Origin: Streptomyces sp. NBC_01214
GTDB taxonomy: Bacteria > Actinomycetota > Actinomycetes > Streptomycetales > Streptomycetaceae
Assembly: GCF_026340975.1 (NCBI RefSeq)
Contig: NZ_JAPEOS010000003.1
Coordinates: 1,860,001 to 1,924,000 of the forward strand
DNA length: 64,000 nt
Direction: 5' to 3'
Shown here: positions 26,152-34,747 of the stretch, piece by piece
Layout of the letters: every line of letters starts with the position of its first letter
Position numbering within the stretch: the stretch's first letter is position 1
Made by a program: the position numbers and the translations under genes
The notes under the pieces: model-generated
Told to the model about the DNA's origin: nothing
What the model saw: only the letters and a program-made list of their open reading frames with translations
Database searches by the model: none

Positions 26152-26169
26152 GTACATCCTTCGATGTAC
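26152..26169. promoter_or_regulatory. Candidate operator upstream of the VC0807-Rieske operon
   Basis: GTACAT and ATGTAC, a perfect 6-bp inverted repeat with a 6-base spacer, lies 59 bases upstream of ATG 26093 in an AT-richer patch. No regulator gene is adjacent. Confidence 0.35.
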
Positions 26170-26995
26170 CGTTTTATTCTGATTCATCCATGTGTGCTTG
26201 TGGCGGGGCGATGCGGGGTTCGGCCGGAAGGCTCCGTGAGGTCAGGCTCCGGAGTGGTTCGGCTTCTGCTGCGATTCCGGGAGCTGGGTGCGGCATGTCC
26301 GGCATGGCGGGGGCGTCGGGGCGCCGTACCGGGCAGGGGGGATCCGTGCCGGGCGCAGGGTCGGTCTGGCTGGGTGTCGGGTGGGTTCCTGCGGGCGGGG
26401 CGTGGTGGTCCGCTCGTTCGTGCTGCTGCCTCCCCGTCCGCCGGTGCGGAGGTGTGGGTGCGGGCGGCGCGCCGCAGCTCGACGCCGCCGGCCCGCCGGG
26501 CGGCGAGGGCCGCCCAGTAGGGGGGTGTACGGGTCCTCGGAGAGTGTGATCAGTCGACGCCGCAGCCCGTCGTACCGGCGCCGGCGGGGGCCTGTGCGAG
26601 TTCGGCGTCGGTCTCCTGTACGCCTTTTGTGGCGTGATCAGGTCCACGGGGAAGCGGGTCGTGGTCTCGCGCCCCAAGTGAAACATGTGTTCGATTTACC
26701 TGTCGGCGCCCCATGTCGGCCATCCGACGCGCATGTGACTGAGCGTCCCACTTTGATCACTGGGCGCTTTGGGGTGGTCATTCTGAGCGCGACGTTCGCG
26801 CAGGGCGTGAGCCGTGACGCAGTAGTTGGAAGCCAGCCACCGGGATGTGTCGTTGGACATCGAGATGTCACGGCCGACCCAGTCCACGACCGAGGCCGCG
26901 CCGCCGTTCGGGAACGGGCGCGCGCTCACGACCGTCTCTTCCCCTGGGTGATGCGACGGAACCGGCCGCCGTCGACCGAACGACAGGAGCCCTCC
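26170..26995. other. Long stretch without a recognisable gene
   Basis: About 825 bases. Open frames on both strands are proline-, arginine- or serine-rich with no family signature and no good ribosome site. The left half is very GC-rich and low-complexity; the right half is more balanced. Probably degraded accessory DNA. Confidence 0.35.
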
Positions 26996-27346
26996 GTGCC
27001 CGCGCTACGCCGCCCGTCCCGCGTGACGGCGATCTACCTCATCCTGGCCACCGTACTGCTGGCCGCCGGCGACTTTGCCGTCCGGCAGGGACCGGTGGCG
27101 GGCCTTCTCCCCGAAGCGACATGGGGCGGCTGGCGGTCCCAAGAGGTGCTGCACTGGTCGGCGCACATCCGAGTCAACGTTTGGGCGCACGCCGCCGAGG
27201 CGGAGATCCACATGGGCAAGGCCGAGTCGATCACGCTCATGGCGTACGGCGAGGACGCCCACGGCGCCACGAGCATGGACCCCACTGCCTTCACCCTCAC
27301 CCCCGACGGGAAGCTCACCGGGCGCGAACTCACTTTCACTGGCTGA
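26996..27346 (+). CDS. Hypothetical exported or membrane-anchored protein
   Basis: 116 residues, GTG at 26996 with CAGGAG six bases upstream. A hydrophobic N-terminus (VTAIYLILATVLLAAGDFAV) acts as signal anchor or uncleaved signal. The rest (HWSAHIRVNVWAHAAEAEIH, MGKAESITLMAYGEDAHG) is a soluble beta-rich domain. No family recognised. Confidence 0.5.
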   Translation: MPALRRPSRVTAIYLILATVLLAAGDFAVRQGPVAGLLPEATWGGWRSQEVLHWSAHIRVNVWAHAAEAEIHMGKAESITLMAYGEDAHGATSMDPTAFTLTPDGKLTGRELTFTG

Positions 27347-27434
27347 TACTTGACGGAGTGACCGCTTGGCCGCGGGGTTCACTCAAAGACTCGGCGCGTT
27401 GGCCGGCCCGACCTGCCAGGTGTACGCAAACCCG

Positions 27435-27570
27435 AACGGCCTCTCGCGGCCGGCCCGGGCGGCTCGGTGGTCGTGCAGACCCGCCGCGGGGCGCTGGTAC
27501 AGGACCGATGGCCGGACCTCGTGGCGGTCGCCGAGGCGCAATTGCCGCACGGCCTGGTCCTCGGGGAGTC
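27435..27570 (+). pseudogene. ATP-dependent DNA ligase, adenylation-domain scrap
   Basis: In one frame: GPGGSVVVQTRRGALVQDRW, then PDLVAVAEAQLPHGLVLGES. Ligases carry R(S/T)RRG....fPdlv.aa.aqLP.g.vLDGE at this position, between motifs I and III. Nothing recognisable remains on either side. The scrap ends at nearly the residue where the ligase remnant at 14170-14945 begins. Confidence 0.4.
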
Positions 27571-27699
27571 TCCGCCTCACCGATGCTACGGAGGACAAGC
27601 CCAGCGCCGTTCTGAAGCCGCGCTCGGCCGGTTCGGCACAGGCAGCGGCGTCCTACAAAGAGGCGCAACGTTGAGATCGAACATGGATACACTCGGTGA

Positions 27700-28290
27700 G
27701 TGTCTGATAGCCGGCCTCCCGGAACACTAGGGCTGGACCTGCGCCGCGAGGGCTCGCGCTCATGCGGGCTTTGCGGCCAGTACCGCACGATGACGAAGGC
27801 GCACGTGCCGCCACAGAAGGCGGGCGACAGGGCCGAGGGCGGCCGTGCCATGGTGCGTGTCCATAGTCGTCAGCGCAGTAACGGCCTTCCGACGAAGGGC
27901 GGTATGTGGCTGCGGGCGCCATGCGGGACTGCAACAGCCTCGCCGGCAGACGCTACGACGAGCCTCCGCGCCGTTCCCGGCGCAGCGCGCCGTGCACCGA
28001 CTTCGCGCGTTGGCTGTTGACCCACGCCAGGACGCATCACCTTCTGTACCTGCCGCGCCCTGAGCCCGCCCCACCAGTTCGTCTGGCACCGGGGCGGGTT
28101 TGCACGTTCAGCACTGATCGGCACGTTCGCCACCACGCCGCACTTGCGGCAGCTGTTCCCCGGGCTCGCCGATGACCTCCTGCAACAGCGGCCCTCACAT
28201 CACCATGCCGGATGGTGCAGTACTGCGGATGGCTCTCTACCCAGCACGGCAGCGTCTGATGCGGGCGGTCACGGCGGAGAGCCGTCCGGA
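27700..28290 (+). pseudogene. HNH-type endonuclease-like gene with several frameshifts
   Basis: Frame one carries the zinc/HNH start SCGLCGQYRTMTKAHVPPQK and NGLPTKGGMWLRAPCG. Frame two gives DCNSLAGRRYDEP, then WLLTHARTHHLLYLPRPEPA and PVRLAPGRV. Frame three gives LIGTFATTPHLRQLFPGLAD and DLLQQRPS, and a last switch gives HITMPDGAVLRMALYPARQR. The order is that of a single protein of roughly 190 residues with an N-terminal CxxC-HVPP motif as in HNH-like nucleases. At least three frameshifts make it non-functional. Its 3' end overlaps the RNA-repair gene antisense. Confidence 0.65.
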
Positions 28291-29120
28291 AGGGCCGGAG
28301 TCTCCGGGTGACGTACGTCGCCGCTGCCGAGCAGGACGCGGGCTCGGACCCGCATCGGCTCGTCGCCGCGCCGGGACAGCAGGACCAGCTCGTCGACCCG
28401 GGCCGTCATGGGGCCGAGGAGGGCCTCTGCCTTGCGGGCGAGGGAGCGCGGGTTCGGAGTACGGCCGAGGGACAGGTGCGGGGTGAAGCCGTGCGCGTGC
28501 GATCCGCAGAGCGGGAAGCGAAGCTCGAGGGACTCCCGCAGCCGCTCCCAGGGCTCGGGGTCGGCGGCGGCCGGGTTGAGCCAGACGGTGGCGTCCTCGC
28601 GGTGTCCGAACCAGTGGACGCCCGCCAGGCGGGCGGTGAATGGCGGCGTCTCGGCGAGCGCCGCGGCGACCAGTGGCAGGGCCCGGGCGAACTCGGCCTC
28701 GGGGACGAAACCGAAGACCACGTTGACGTGCGGCGGCCAGCGGCGGATCTGTCGATCGTGTTCGCGGCGAATGTGCTGGATCGGCGGCCACAACTTTGCC
28801 GGCGGCAGCCAGGCGACGGCGGTGCGGTTCGTCGACGGGACGGCGAGGACGTCGCCGGGGGCCGGGGCCGGTACGGGACCGACCGGCTCGACGAGGGCCT
28901 CGTCCAGCCGGTCGACGCCGCAGGCGCGGTCCCAGACGACCTGTCCGTCTGCCTCGAAGAACACCACCCGGTGCCAGGGGATCTCCCCGCCCGGCACGAA
29001 GTCGCCGAGCAGGACCCGCTTCGGCGGGGCCCCTCGCTCGGCGATCCCCATCACGAACCGCTCGGGGTCGAATCGCGGGTCCCACAGCACCCGGTGGTAG
29101 ATCTCGTCGCTGGTGTGCAC
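28269..29120 (-). CDS. RNA repair domain (DUF504) fused to 2'-5' RNA ligase-like phosphoesterase
   Basis: 283 residues, GTG start at 29120. Residues 1-75 match the MJ1316/DUF504 RNA-repair domain (YHRVLWDPRFDPERFVMGIA, RVLLGDFVPGGEIPWHRVVF). Residues 110-270 form a 2H phosphoesterase with two histidine motifs, PPHVNVVFGFVPE and GFTPHLSLGRTPN. These enzymes hydrolyse or ligate 2',3'-cyclic and 2'-5' RNA ends. The combination suggests tRNA or RNA end repair after nuclease damage. Stand-alone; the last 7 codons overlap an HNH pseudogene antisense. Confidence 0.9.
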   Translation of the reverse strand: MHTSDEIYHRVLWDPRFDPERFVMGIAERGAPPKRVLLGDFVPGGEIPWHRVVFFEADGQVVWDRACGVDRLDEALVEPVGPVPAPAPGDVLAVPSTNRTAVAWLPPAKLWPPIQHIRREHDRQIRRWPPHVNVVFGFVPEAEFARALPLVAAALAETPPFTARLAGVHWFGHREDATVWLNPAAADPEPWERLRESLELRFPLCGSHAHGFTPHLSLGRTPNPRSLARKAEALLGPMTARVDELVLLSRRGDEPMRVRARVLLGSGDVRHPETPALPDGSPP

Positions 29121-29432
29121 GTCGGCACCTGCCCTCGACTATCAGGGTGACGCGCGCCCGGTCGGCCCTGCAAGTCAGCGCCCGGCCCGCCCACGTCGCT
29201 GCGCGGGGCTGAATCCGGGCGTTGCAGCGCTGGGCCAGTAGGTGCTGCGACGGGCAACCCGGCGCTGTGGACCGAGGCCGGAGGCCGCGGTGACCCGCCG
29301 TCGTGCGGGGCCATCAGCAGTGGTCGGACCACCAGGACCGGCGGCTCCCGCCCAAGGACGCTGCCATGATCACCACCTGGCCCCGTTCAGCCACGACGCG
29401 GCGCGGGTCCTGTCGGCCCGTTGTGCCTCCCC
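29121..29432. other. Non-coding stretch
   Basis: About 310 bases between the RNA-repair gene start and the Mrr-type gene end. No gene or structure recognised. Confidence 0.3.
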
Positions 29433-30182
29433 TCAACGGCCGGCCCGCGCGCCGTCGGCGGAGCAGTCGGAGTGGACAGTGTCCGATTCCCACGGCGGCC
29501 GCCGCATACCCGGCTCGGTCCAGGCCGCCAGGGCCTCGCCGTCGACACAGACGATGCCGCACGTGGCGGCGTACTCGAGGGCGGGTGCGGTGAAGTAACT
29601 GGTGGTGACGATGATCGCGACGTCGGCGTCGTGGACGGCGAAGCACGTCCCGCCGAAACGCTGGAGGTCCTGCGAGCCCACCCGGTTGTCCTCGGCGTAG
29701 TGCTTGCACTGCACGATGACGCGCAGCCCGTCCGGGGTGGTGGCGATCACGTCGGCGCCCAGGTCGCCCGCGCCGCCCACCACTTCCACCGGGGTGCAGC
29801 CGTCGCGTACGCAGAGAGCGGGGACGGTGTGCTCGAAGCCGTCGGCATCGACCGCGCCATGATCCGGCGCGTCGGCTCCCACATCCGGCGGATCCGTCGC
29901 GGGCCGCGCACCCGGCGCGCAGCGCACGCCCGGGTCGGGCGGTGCCGTGGGACGACGCCTGACGGGGTGCATGCTCCACCCGGCGAAAGCCACGCCGATC
30001 AGCAGCACCGCCGCCGCGGCCACCGGCAGGACCGGCATCCGCGTCCCGGCCGCCGAGGCGGCCTTGACGAAGACGGCCAGTCCACCCACGCCCGTACCGG
30101 CGAGTCCCACGGCGAGCACCAGATCGCGCCCGAGCGTCGCGCCGCGCCGCGGGACCCCGCTCCTGCCCATCCTCGATGCCAC
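29433..30182 (-). CDS. Membrane-anchored Mrr-type restriction endonuclease
   Basis: 249 residues. Two N-terminal hydrophobic helices (LVLAVGLAGTGVGGLAVFVK and MPVLPVAAAAVLLIGVAFAG) precede a proline-rich linker and a C-terminal Mrr_cat/PD-(D/E)xK domain. Catalytic residues are visible in GGAGDLGADVIATT and VIVQCKHYAEDN (D...QxK), followed by DLQRFGGTCFAVHDADVAI and the YFTAPALEYA segment. Related proteins cleave modified or foreign DNA. Second gene of a two-gene operon, 4 bases after a small membrane protein gene. Confidence 0.9.
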   Translation of the reverse strand: MASRMGRSGVPRRGATLGRDLVLAVGLAGTGVGGLAVFVKAASAAGTRMPVLPVAAAAVLLIGVAFAGWSMHPVRRRPTAPPDPGVRCAPGARPATDPPDVGADAPDHGAVDADGFEHTVPALCVRDGCTPVEVVGGAGDLGADVIATTPDGLRVIVQCKHYAEDNRVGSQDLQRFGGTCFAVHDADVAIIVTTSYFTAPALEYAATCGIVCVDGEALAAWTEPGMRRPPWESDTVHSDCSADGARAGR

Positions 30183-30186
30183 GGGG

Positions 30187-30387
30187 TCAGCGCCTACGGC
30201 CCCGGCCCCGGCCCCGTCCGCGGACCGCCCACCCGTGGCCGATGCCGGCGACGTGGAGCGCGAGCGCGGCGAGACCGATCAGCATGAAGTTGGTGGAGCT
30301 GAACACGTCGTTCGTGCCGATGGTGGCGGCGTTGATCAGGAATGCGATGAACAACAGCACTGCGGCGGTGATGCCGAGCATGTCCAT
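30187..30387 (-). CDS. Small two-helix membrane protein (66 aa)
   Basis: MDMLGITAAVLLFIAFLINA and NFMLIGLAALALHVAGIG form two membrane helices, and the tail is Arg/Gly-rich. ATG 30387 follows AAAGGAGC. The stop is 4 bases before the start of the Mrr-type nuclease gene, so the two should be co-transcribed. Function unknown; it may partner the membrane-anchored nuclease. Confidence 0.75.
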   Translation of the reverse strand: MDMLGITAAVLLFIAFLINAATIGTNDVFSSTNFMLIGLAALALHVAGIGHGWAVRGRGRGRGRRR

Positions 30388-30576
30388 GCTCCTTTCGGTC
30401 GGTGACGGCCGTGTTCCCCGCGCGGGCCGGATCATGAGCGGCCGCTCCCGTGAGAATTCCGCCGGCTGAGCCGCGCTCCCCGTTGGCGGCGGAATGAACC
30501 ACGCCTCCCACGCCAGGGCGCGACCCCGGCACTCCCGGGAAGGCTTGGCGCGCGGTCTTCGGGACACAAGAGGGGT

Positions 30577-32163
30577 GTGCTGAAGACACTGATCCTGCCC
30601 GGCGCCGCAGCGGCGCTCGCCGCCGTCGCCGCCGTCGTCGTCTCGCCCTGGTGGTGGGCCGTGGCCGTTCCGTCGCTGCTGCTCGTCCTTTTGGCCTCGC
30701 ACGACCTCCTGCAACGCCGGCATTCCCTCCTGCGGAACTACCCCCTGCTCGGTCACCTCAGGTTCGCCCTGGAGGCGCTGCGGCCGGAGATCCAGCAGTA
30801 CTTCATCGAGCGGAACATCGACGGCAGCCCGTTCGACCGTGACACCCGCAGCATTGTCTACGAGCGGGCCAAGGGCACCGACGCGGAGGAGCCGTTCGGC
30901 ACCGAACGCGACCTCCTCCGGCCCGGCAGCGAATACCTCACGCCGTCCATGGCCCCGCACCCGGTACGCGCCGATCCGCCCCGGGTCCGGGTCGGCGGAC
31001 CCGACTGCACCGAGCCGTACGACATGTCCCTGCTCAACGTCTCGGCGATGAGCTTCGGCTCCCTGTCCGCCAACGCCGTCCTCGCCCTCAACACCGGCGC
31101 ACAGCTGGGTGGTTTTGCCCACGACACCGGCGAAGGCGGCGTGTCCGAGTACCACCGGCGCCCCGGCGGGGACCTCATATGGGAGATCGGCACCGGATAC
31201 TTCGGGTGCCGTACCGGCGACGGGGGCTTCGACGAGCGGCAGTTCGCCGAGAAGGCCGCACACCCACAGGTCAAATGCGTGTCGCTGAAGATCAGTCAGG
31301 GCGCCAAGCCGGGCATCGGCGGCGTGCTGCCCGGTGCCAAGGTGAACGCGGAGATAGCGCAGGTGCGCGGGGTGCCGCAGGGGGAGACCGTCATCTCGCC
31401 GCCGTTCCACCGCGTGTACTCCACCCCGCGCGAACTGGTGTGCTTCCTGGCCCGCATGCGGGAGCTCGCCGGCGGGAAGCCCGTGGGGTTCAAGCTGTGC
31501 GTCGGCTCGCGTCGCGAGTTCCTCGCCGTGTGCAAGGCCATGCGGGAGGCGGACGTCACCCCCGACTTCATTGTCGTCGACGGGGCGGAGGGCGGAACGG
31601 GCGCGGCACCCCTGGAGTTCGCCGATCACGTCGGCCTGCCGCTCGGCGACGGCCTGATGACCGTCCACAACGCCCTCGTCGGCTCCGGGCTGCGCGACCG
31701 CATCCGGATCGGAGCCTCCGGAAAGATCGCCACCGGAAGCGACCTCGTCAAACGTCTGGTCCAAGGCGCCGACTACACCAATTCGGCCCGCGCCATGATG
31801 TTCGCGATCGGCTGCATCCAGGCCCAGCGCTGCCACACCAACACCTGCCCCGTCGGGGTCGCCACCCAGGACGAGCGGCGCGCCCGGGCCCTGGACGTCG
31901 GTGACAAGGCGCAGCGCGTACGGCGCTACCAGGAGGCGACCGTCAAGAGCGCGCTGCAGATCATGGCGGCCATGGGCGTCGACGATGCGCGCGGACTGCA
32001 CCCCCACATGCTGCTCCAGCGGGTGGACCCGCACACCGTCCGCTCGTACGCCGAACTGTACGCCTGGCTCGCCCCCGGAGAACTGATCGCTTCGCCGCCC
32101 GAAAGCTGGGCAGCCGACTGGAAGGCGGCCGACCCCGGCCGCTTCACCCACTCCACCTCCTGA
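30577..32163 (+). CDS. FMN-binding glutamate synthase family protein
   Basis: 528 residues. Two N-terminal hydrophobic segments (AAAALAAVAAVVVSPWWWAV and VPSLLLVLLASHDLL) are followed by a GltB-like FMN barrel: LNVSAMSFGSLSANAVLALN, HDTGEGGVSEYHRRPGGDLI, VSLKISQGAKPGIGGVLPGA, FIVVDGAEGGTGAAPLEF and the cluster motif GCIQAQRCHTNTCPVGVATQ. No glutaminase domain is present, so it is an ammonia-type or electron-transfer variant. It sits 35 bases upstream of poxB in the same direction. Confidence 0.92.
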   Translation: MLKTLILPGAAAALAAVAAVVVSPWWWAVAVPSLLLVLLASHDLLQRRHSLLRNYPLLGHLRFALEALRPEIQQYFIERNIDGSPFDRDTRSIVYERAKGTDAEEPFGTERDLLRPGSEYLTPSMAPHPVRADPPRVRVGGPDCTEPYDMSLLNVSAMSFGSLSANAVLALNTGAQLGGFAHDTGEGGVSEYHRRPGGDLIWEIGTGYFGCRTGDGGFDERQFAEKAAHPQVKCVSLKISQGAKPGIGGVLPGAKVNAEIAQVRGVPQGETVISPPFHRVYSTPRELVCFLARMRELAGGKPVGFKLCVGSRREFLAVCKAMREADVTPDFIVVDGAEGGTGAAPLEFADHVGLPLGDGLMTVHNALVGSGLRDRIRIGASGKIATGSDLVKRLVQGADYTNSARAMMFAIGCIQAQRCHTNTCPVGVATQDERRARALDVGDKAQRVRRYQEATVKSALQIMAAMGVDDARGLHPHMLLQRVDPHTVRSYAELYAWLAPGELIASPPESWAADWKAADPGRFTHSTS

Positions 32164-32198
32164 ACCGGCCGCTGAACCTGCAAACGAAGGGCAGTCCC

Positions 32199-33926
32199 GT
32201 GGCACGTACCGTCGCCCACGTCATCGTCGACGCACTCGAGGAACTCGGCGTCCAGCACGTCTTCGGCGTCGTCGGAGACGCCCTGAACCCGCTGACCGAC
32301 GCCATCCGCACATCCGCCGGCCTGAACTGGGTCGGCTGCCGGCACGAGGAGGCCGCGGCCTTCGCCGCCTCGGCGCAGTCCCAGCTCTCCGGGATCCTCG
32401 GAGTGTGCATGGGCACGGTGGGACCCGGATCCGTGCACCTGCTCAACGGCCTCTACGACGCCGCCAAGAGCCGCACGCCCGTCCTGGCCATCTGCGGCCA
32501 GGTCCCCCTGGCCGAGATCGGCAGCGACTACTTCCAGGAGGTCGACAACGACCTCCTCTTCCGCGACGTCGCCGTCCACCGGGCCACCGTCACCTCCCCG
32601 GACCAGATGCCGCGCCTGCTCGAATCGGCCGTACGCGCCGCCGTGACCCAGGGCGGAGTGGCCGTCCTGACCGTCCCCGGCGACCTTGGCGATCAGAAGC
32701 TGAGCGACGACAGGCCCACGCGGTTCGCCCTGGACCGCGCCGTCACCCGGCCCGACGACCCGGCCCTCGCCCGGGCCGCCGAGCTGCTGAACGCCGCGTC
32801 CCGGGTGACGCTCCTCGTCGGCCAGGGCGCCCGCGAGGCCCGTACCGAGGTCCTGCGGACCGCCGAGCTGCTGTCGGCCCCCATGGTGCTCACACTGAAG
32901 GCGAAGGAGGGCTTCGAGGAAGACAACGCCTTCCAGGTGGGCCAGACCGGCCTCATAGGCAACCCCGCCGCCGCCCACGCGCTCGACAGCGGGGACGTGC
33001 TCTTCATGCTGGGGACCGACTTCCCCTACCGGGAGTGGTACCCGAAGGACGCCAAGGTGATCCAGGTCGACGCGCGCGAGGACCACCTGGGACGACGCAC
33101 CCCCGTGGACGTGGGCCTGGCCGGCGACGTCGGCGCCACGCTGCGGGCCCTGCTGCCGCTGTTGAAGGCGGTCCCCGACCGCGCGCACCTCGACGACGCC
33201 CGGGAGCGCTTCCTCCACTGGCAGGAGGGACAGCAGCGGCTGGCCGACCCCGCACACGAGCACCGCTGGACCGGGAAGCTGCGGGCCGTCCTGGACAACC
33301 GCGAGCACGCCGTCCGCCCCGAGGCGCTGGCCGCGGCGGTGGACGCCTACGCCGACGCCGACGCCGTCTTCACCTCCGACACCGGCATGGCCACCGTCTG
33401 GCTCTCCCGCTTCGTCACCATGCGGGGCGACCGCCGCCTGATCGGCTCGTACAACCTCGGCTCGATGGCCAACGCGATGCCCCAGGCCCTCGGTGCCCAG
33501 CTGTGGGCACCCGACCGGCAGATCGTCGCGCTCTGCGGGGACGGCGGGCTGAGCATGCTGCTCGGCGACCTCATGACCATCAAGACGTACCGGCTGCCGG
33601 TGAAGCTCGTCGTCTTCGACAACCGCCGTCTGGGCATGGTCAAGCTGGAACAGGAGCAGGCGGGCCTGCCCGAATTCGGTACGGAACTCGACAACCCCGA
33701 TTTTGCCGCGGTTGCCACGGCCCTCGGCCTGACGGGGATCCGGATCACCGACCCGGCCGAGCTCCACGCGGGCGTGCGCCGGGCCTTCGAGACGCCGGGG
33801 CCGGTCCTGCTGGACGTGCTCACCAACCCGGAGGAAGTGGCCGTACCCGGGAAACCGACCGTGGCCCAGGGCTGGGGTTTCGCCATGGCCAAGGCCAAGG
33901 AGCTCCTGCCGGGCCGTGAAGGTTGA
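32199..33926 (+). CDS. poxB: Thiamine-diphosphate pyruvate oxidase/dehydrogenase (PoxB-like)
   Basis: 575 residues, GTG start. All three ThDP-enzyme domains are present: the PYR domain with catalytic Glu (VGCRHEEAAAFAASAQSQ), a central FAD-like domain (LLVGQGAREARTEVL, LGTDFPYREWYPKDAKVIQV), and the PP domain with IVALCGDGGLSMLLGDLMTI and FDNRRLGMVKLEQEQAG. PoxB decarboxylates pyruvate to acetate and CO2, passing electrons to quinone; lipid binding usually depends on the C-terminus. Second gene of a unit with the FMN glutamate-synthase-like gene; a PRC-barrel remnant follows 24 bases on. Confidence 0.93.
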   Translation: MARTVAHVIVDALEELGVQHVFGVVGDALNPLTDAIRTSAGLNWVGCRHEEAAAFAASAQSQLSGILGVCMGTVGPGSVHLLNGLYDAAKSRTPVLAICGQVPLAEIGSDYFQEVDNDLLFRDVAVHRATVTSPDQMPRLLESAVRAAVTQGGVAVLTVPGDLGDQKLSDDRPTRFALDRAVTRPDDPALARAAELLNAASRVTLLVGQGAREARTEVLRTAELLSAPMVLTLKAKEGFEEDNAFQVGQTGLIGNPAAAHALDSGDVLFMLGTDFPYREWYPKDAKVIQVDAREDHLGRRTPVDVGLAGDVGATLRALLPLLKAVPDRAHLDDARERFLHWQEGQQRLADPAHEHRWTGKLRAVLDNREHAVRPEALAAAVDAYADADAVFTSDTGMATVWLSRFVTMRGDRRLIGSYNLGSMANAMPQALGAQLWAPDRQIVALCGDGGLSMLLGDLMTIKTYRLPVKLVVFDNRRLGMVKLEQEQAGLPEFGTELDNPDFAAVATALGLTGIRITDPAELHAGVRRAFETPGPVLLDVLTNPEEVAVPGKPTVAQGWGFAMAKAKELLPGREG

Positions 33927-33950
33927 CGGCACCGGAGGAGTTGTTCTCAC

Positions 33951-34290
33951 GTGACCGAGCGCGTGTGGAGTTACAAGTCGACGTCGGGCCACCTGGACAC
34001 CTGGCCGGTACCGATCTCATCGGCTACAAGGTAGAGGCGGTCGACGGAAGCATCGGCAAGGTCGACGAACACCCCGACGAGGTCGGTGACGCCTACCTGG
34101 TCGTCGATACAGGGGTGTGGATCTTCGGCAAGGAAGTGCTCCTGCTGGCCGGCACCGTGATCTCGATCGACCCGGAGCAGCGGACGATCCACGTGGAGCG
34201 CACCAAGGAACAGATCAAGGTCTCCCCGGAGTTCCACGGGGACACGCACCTCGGCGACGCGGGCGACCGTGTGCTGCGCGCGCGCACGTC
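33951..34290 (+). pseudogene. PRC-barrel protein, disrupted by an 8-bp insertion
   Basis: Starts GTG as VTERVWSYKSTSGHL behind GGAGGAG, then an extra GACACCTG at 33996-34003 throws it out of frame. The correct frame resumes with LAGTDLIGYKVEAVDGSIGK, VGDAYLVVDTGVWIFGKEVL and IKVSPEFHGDTHLGDAG. The intact paralogue at 38114-38482, in opposite orientation, has the same leader and ribosome site. The insertion nearly repeats the adjacent bases, so slippage is likely. Confidence 0.8.
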
Positions 34291-34302
34291 CGTAGCCCGC
34301 TG

Positions 34303-34572
34303 TCAGTCGTCTCCGACTCCGTCTCCGGCACGGGTGAGCGAGGCGACGAGGAAACCTGCGACCGCTGCCCAGACGGCAGCGGTGGGGCCCGAGGTGGCCC
34401 ACCCGACGATGCCGAGCACCACGGCCGTGCCGGTTCCGATCGCCCATGCGCGTCGGTCGGTCAGGAAGGCCCACTGCCTTCGTCCGCTCCCGGGCACGCG
34501 GATTTCGGCGACCGCGGTCCTGATCACCAAGGCGGCCACGACGATCGCGACGGTGAGCAGGGTGATCGTCAT
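34303..34572 (-). CDS. Small membrane protein (89 aa)
   Basis: MTITLLTVAIVVAALVIRTA, then AWAIGTGTAVVLGIVGWATS and AAVWAAVAGFLVASLTR give three hydrophobic helices. GGAGG precedes ATG 34572. Convergent with the PRC-barrel remnant. No family known. Confidence 0.75.
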   Translation of the reverse strand: MTITLLTVAIVVAALVIRTAVAEIRVPGSGRRQWAFLTDRRAWAIGTGTAVVLGIVGWATSGPTAAVWAAVAGFLVASLTRAGDGVGDD

Positions 34573-34747
34573 GCCGCCTCCAGGTTCCGATCAGCCGCAG
34601 TCCGCACCGGCGGGTACCGGCCGGGTGCGCCGGTGGATAGGGGATGCCGTAGGCGTCCGCATCCATGGTCTCTTCATGGTCTCTTCCTCGAGCGACACTC
34701 GCAAAGGATGTTGCGGCGGCACAGAGCCGCCGGCGAGCATGCCCGTG

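Noticed and set aside
26170..26995. Candidate genes in the long gap
   Set aside because: Every frame is Pro/Arg/Ser-rich, with no ribosome site and no recognisable motif on either strand.
30388..32205. Upstream extension of the minus-strand frame containing the 66-aa membrane protein
   Set aside because: The extension is the antisense of the glutamate-synthase-like gene; the real start with AAAGGAGC is at 30387.
31926..33992. 688-codon minus-strand open frame opposite poxB
   Set aside because: Antisense shadow of poxB; His/Gly/Val low-complexity composition and no motif.
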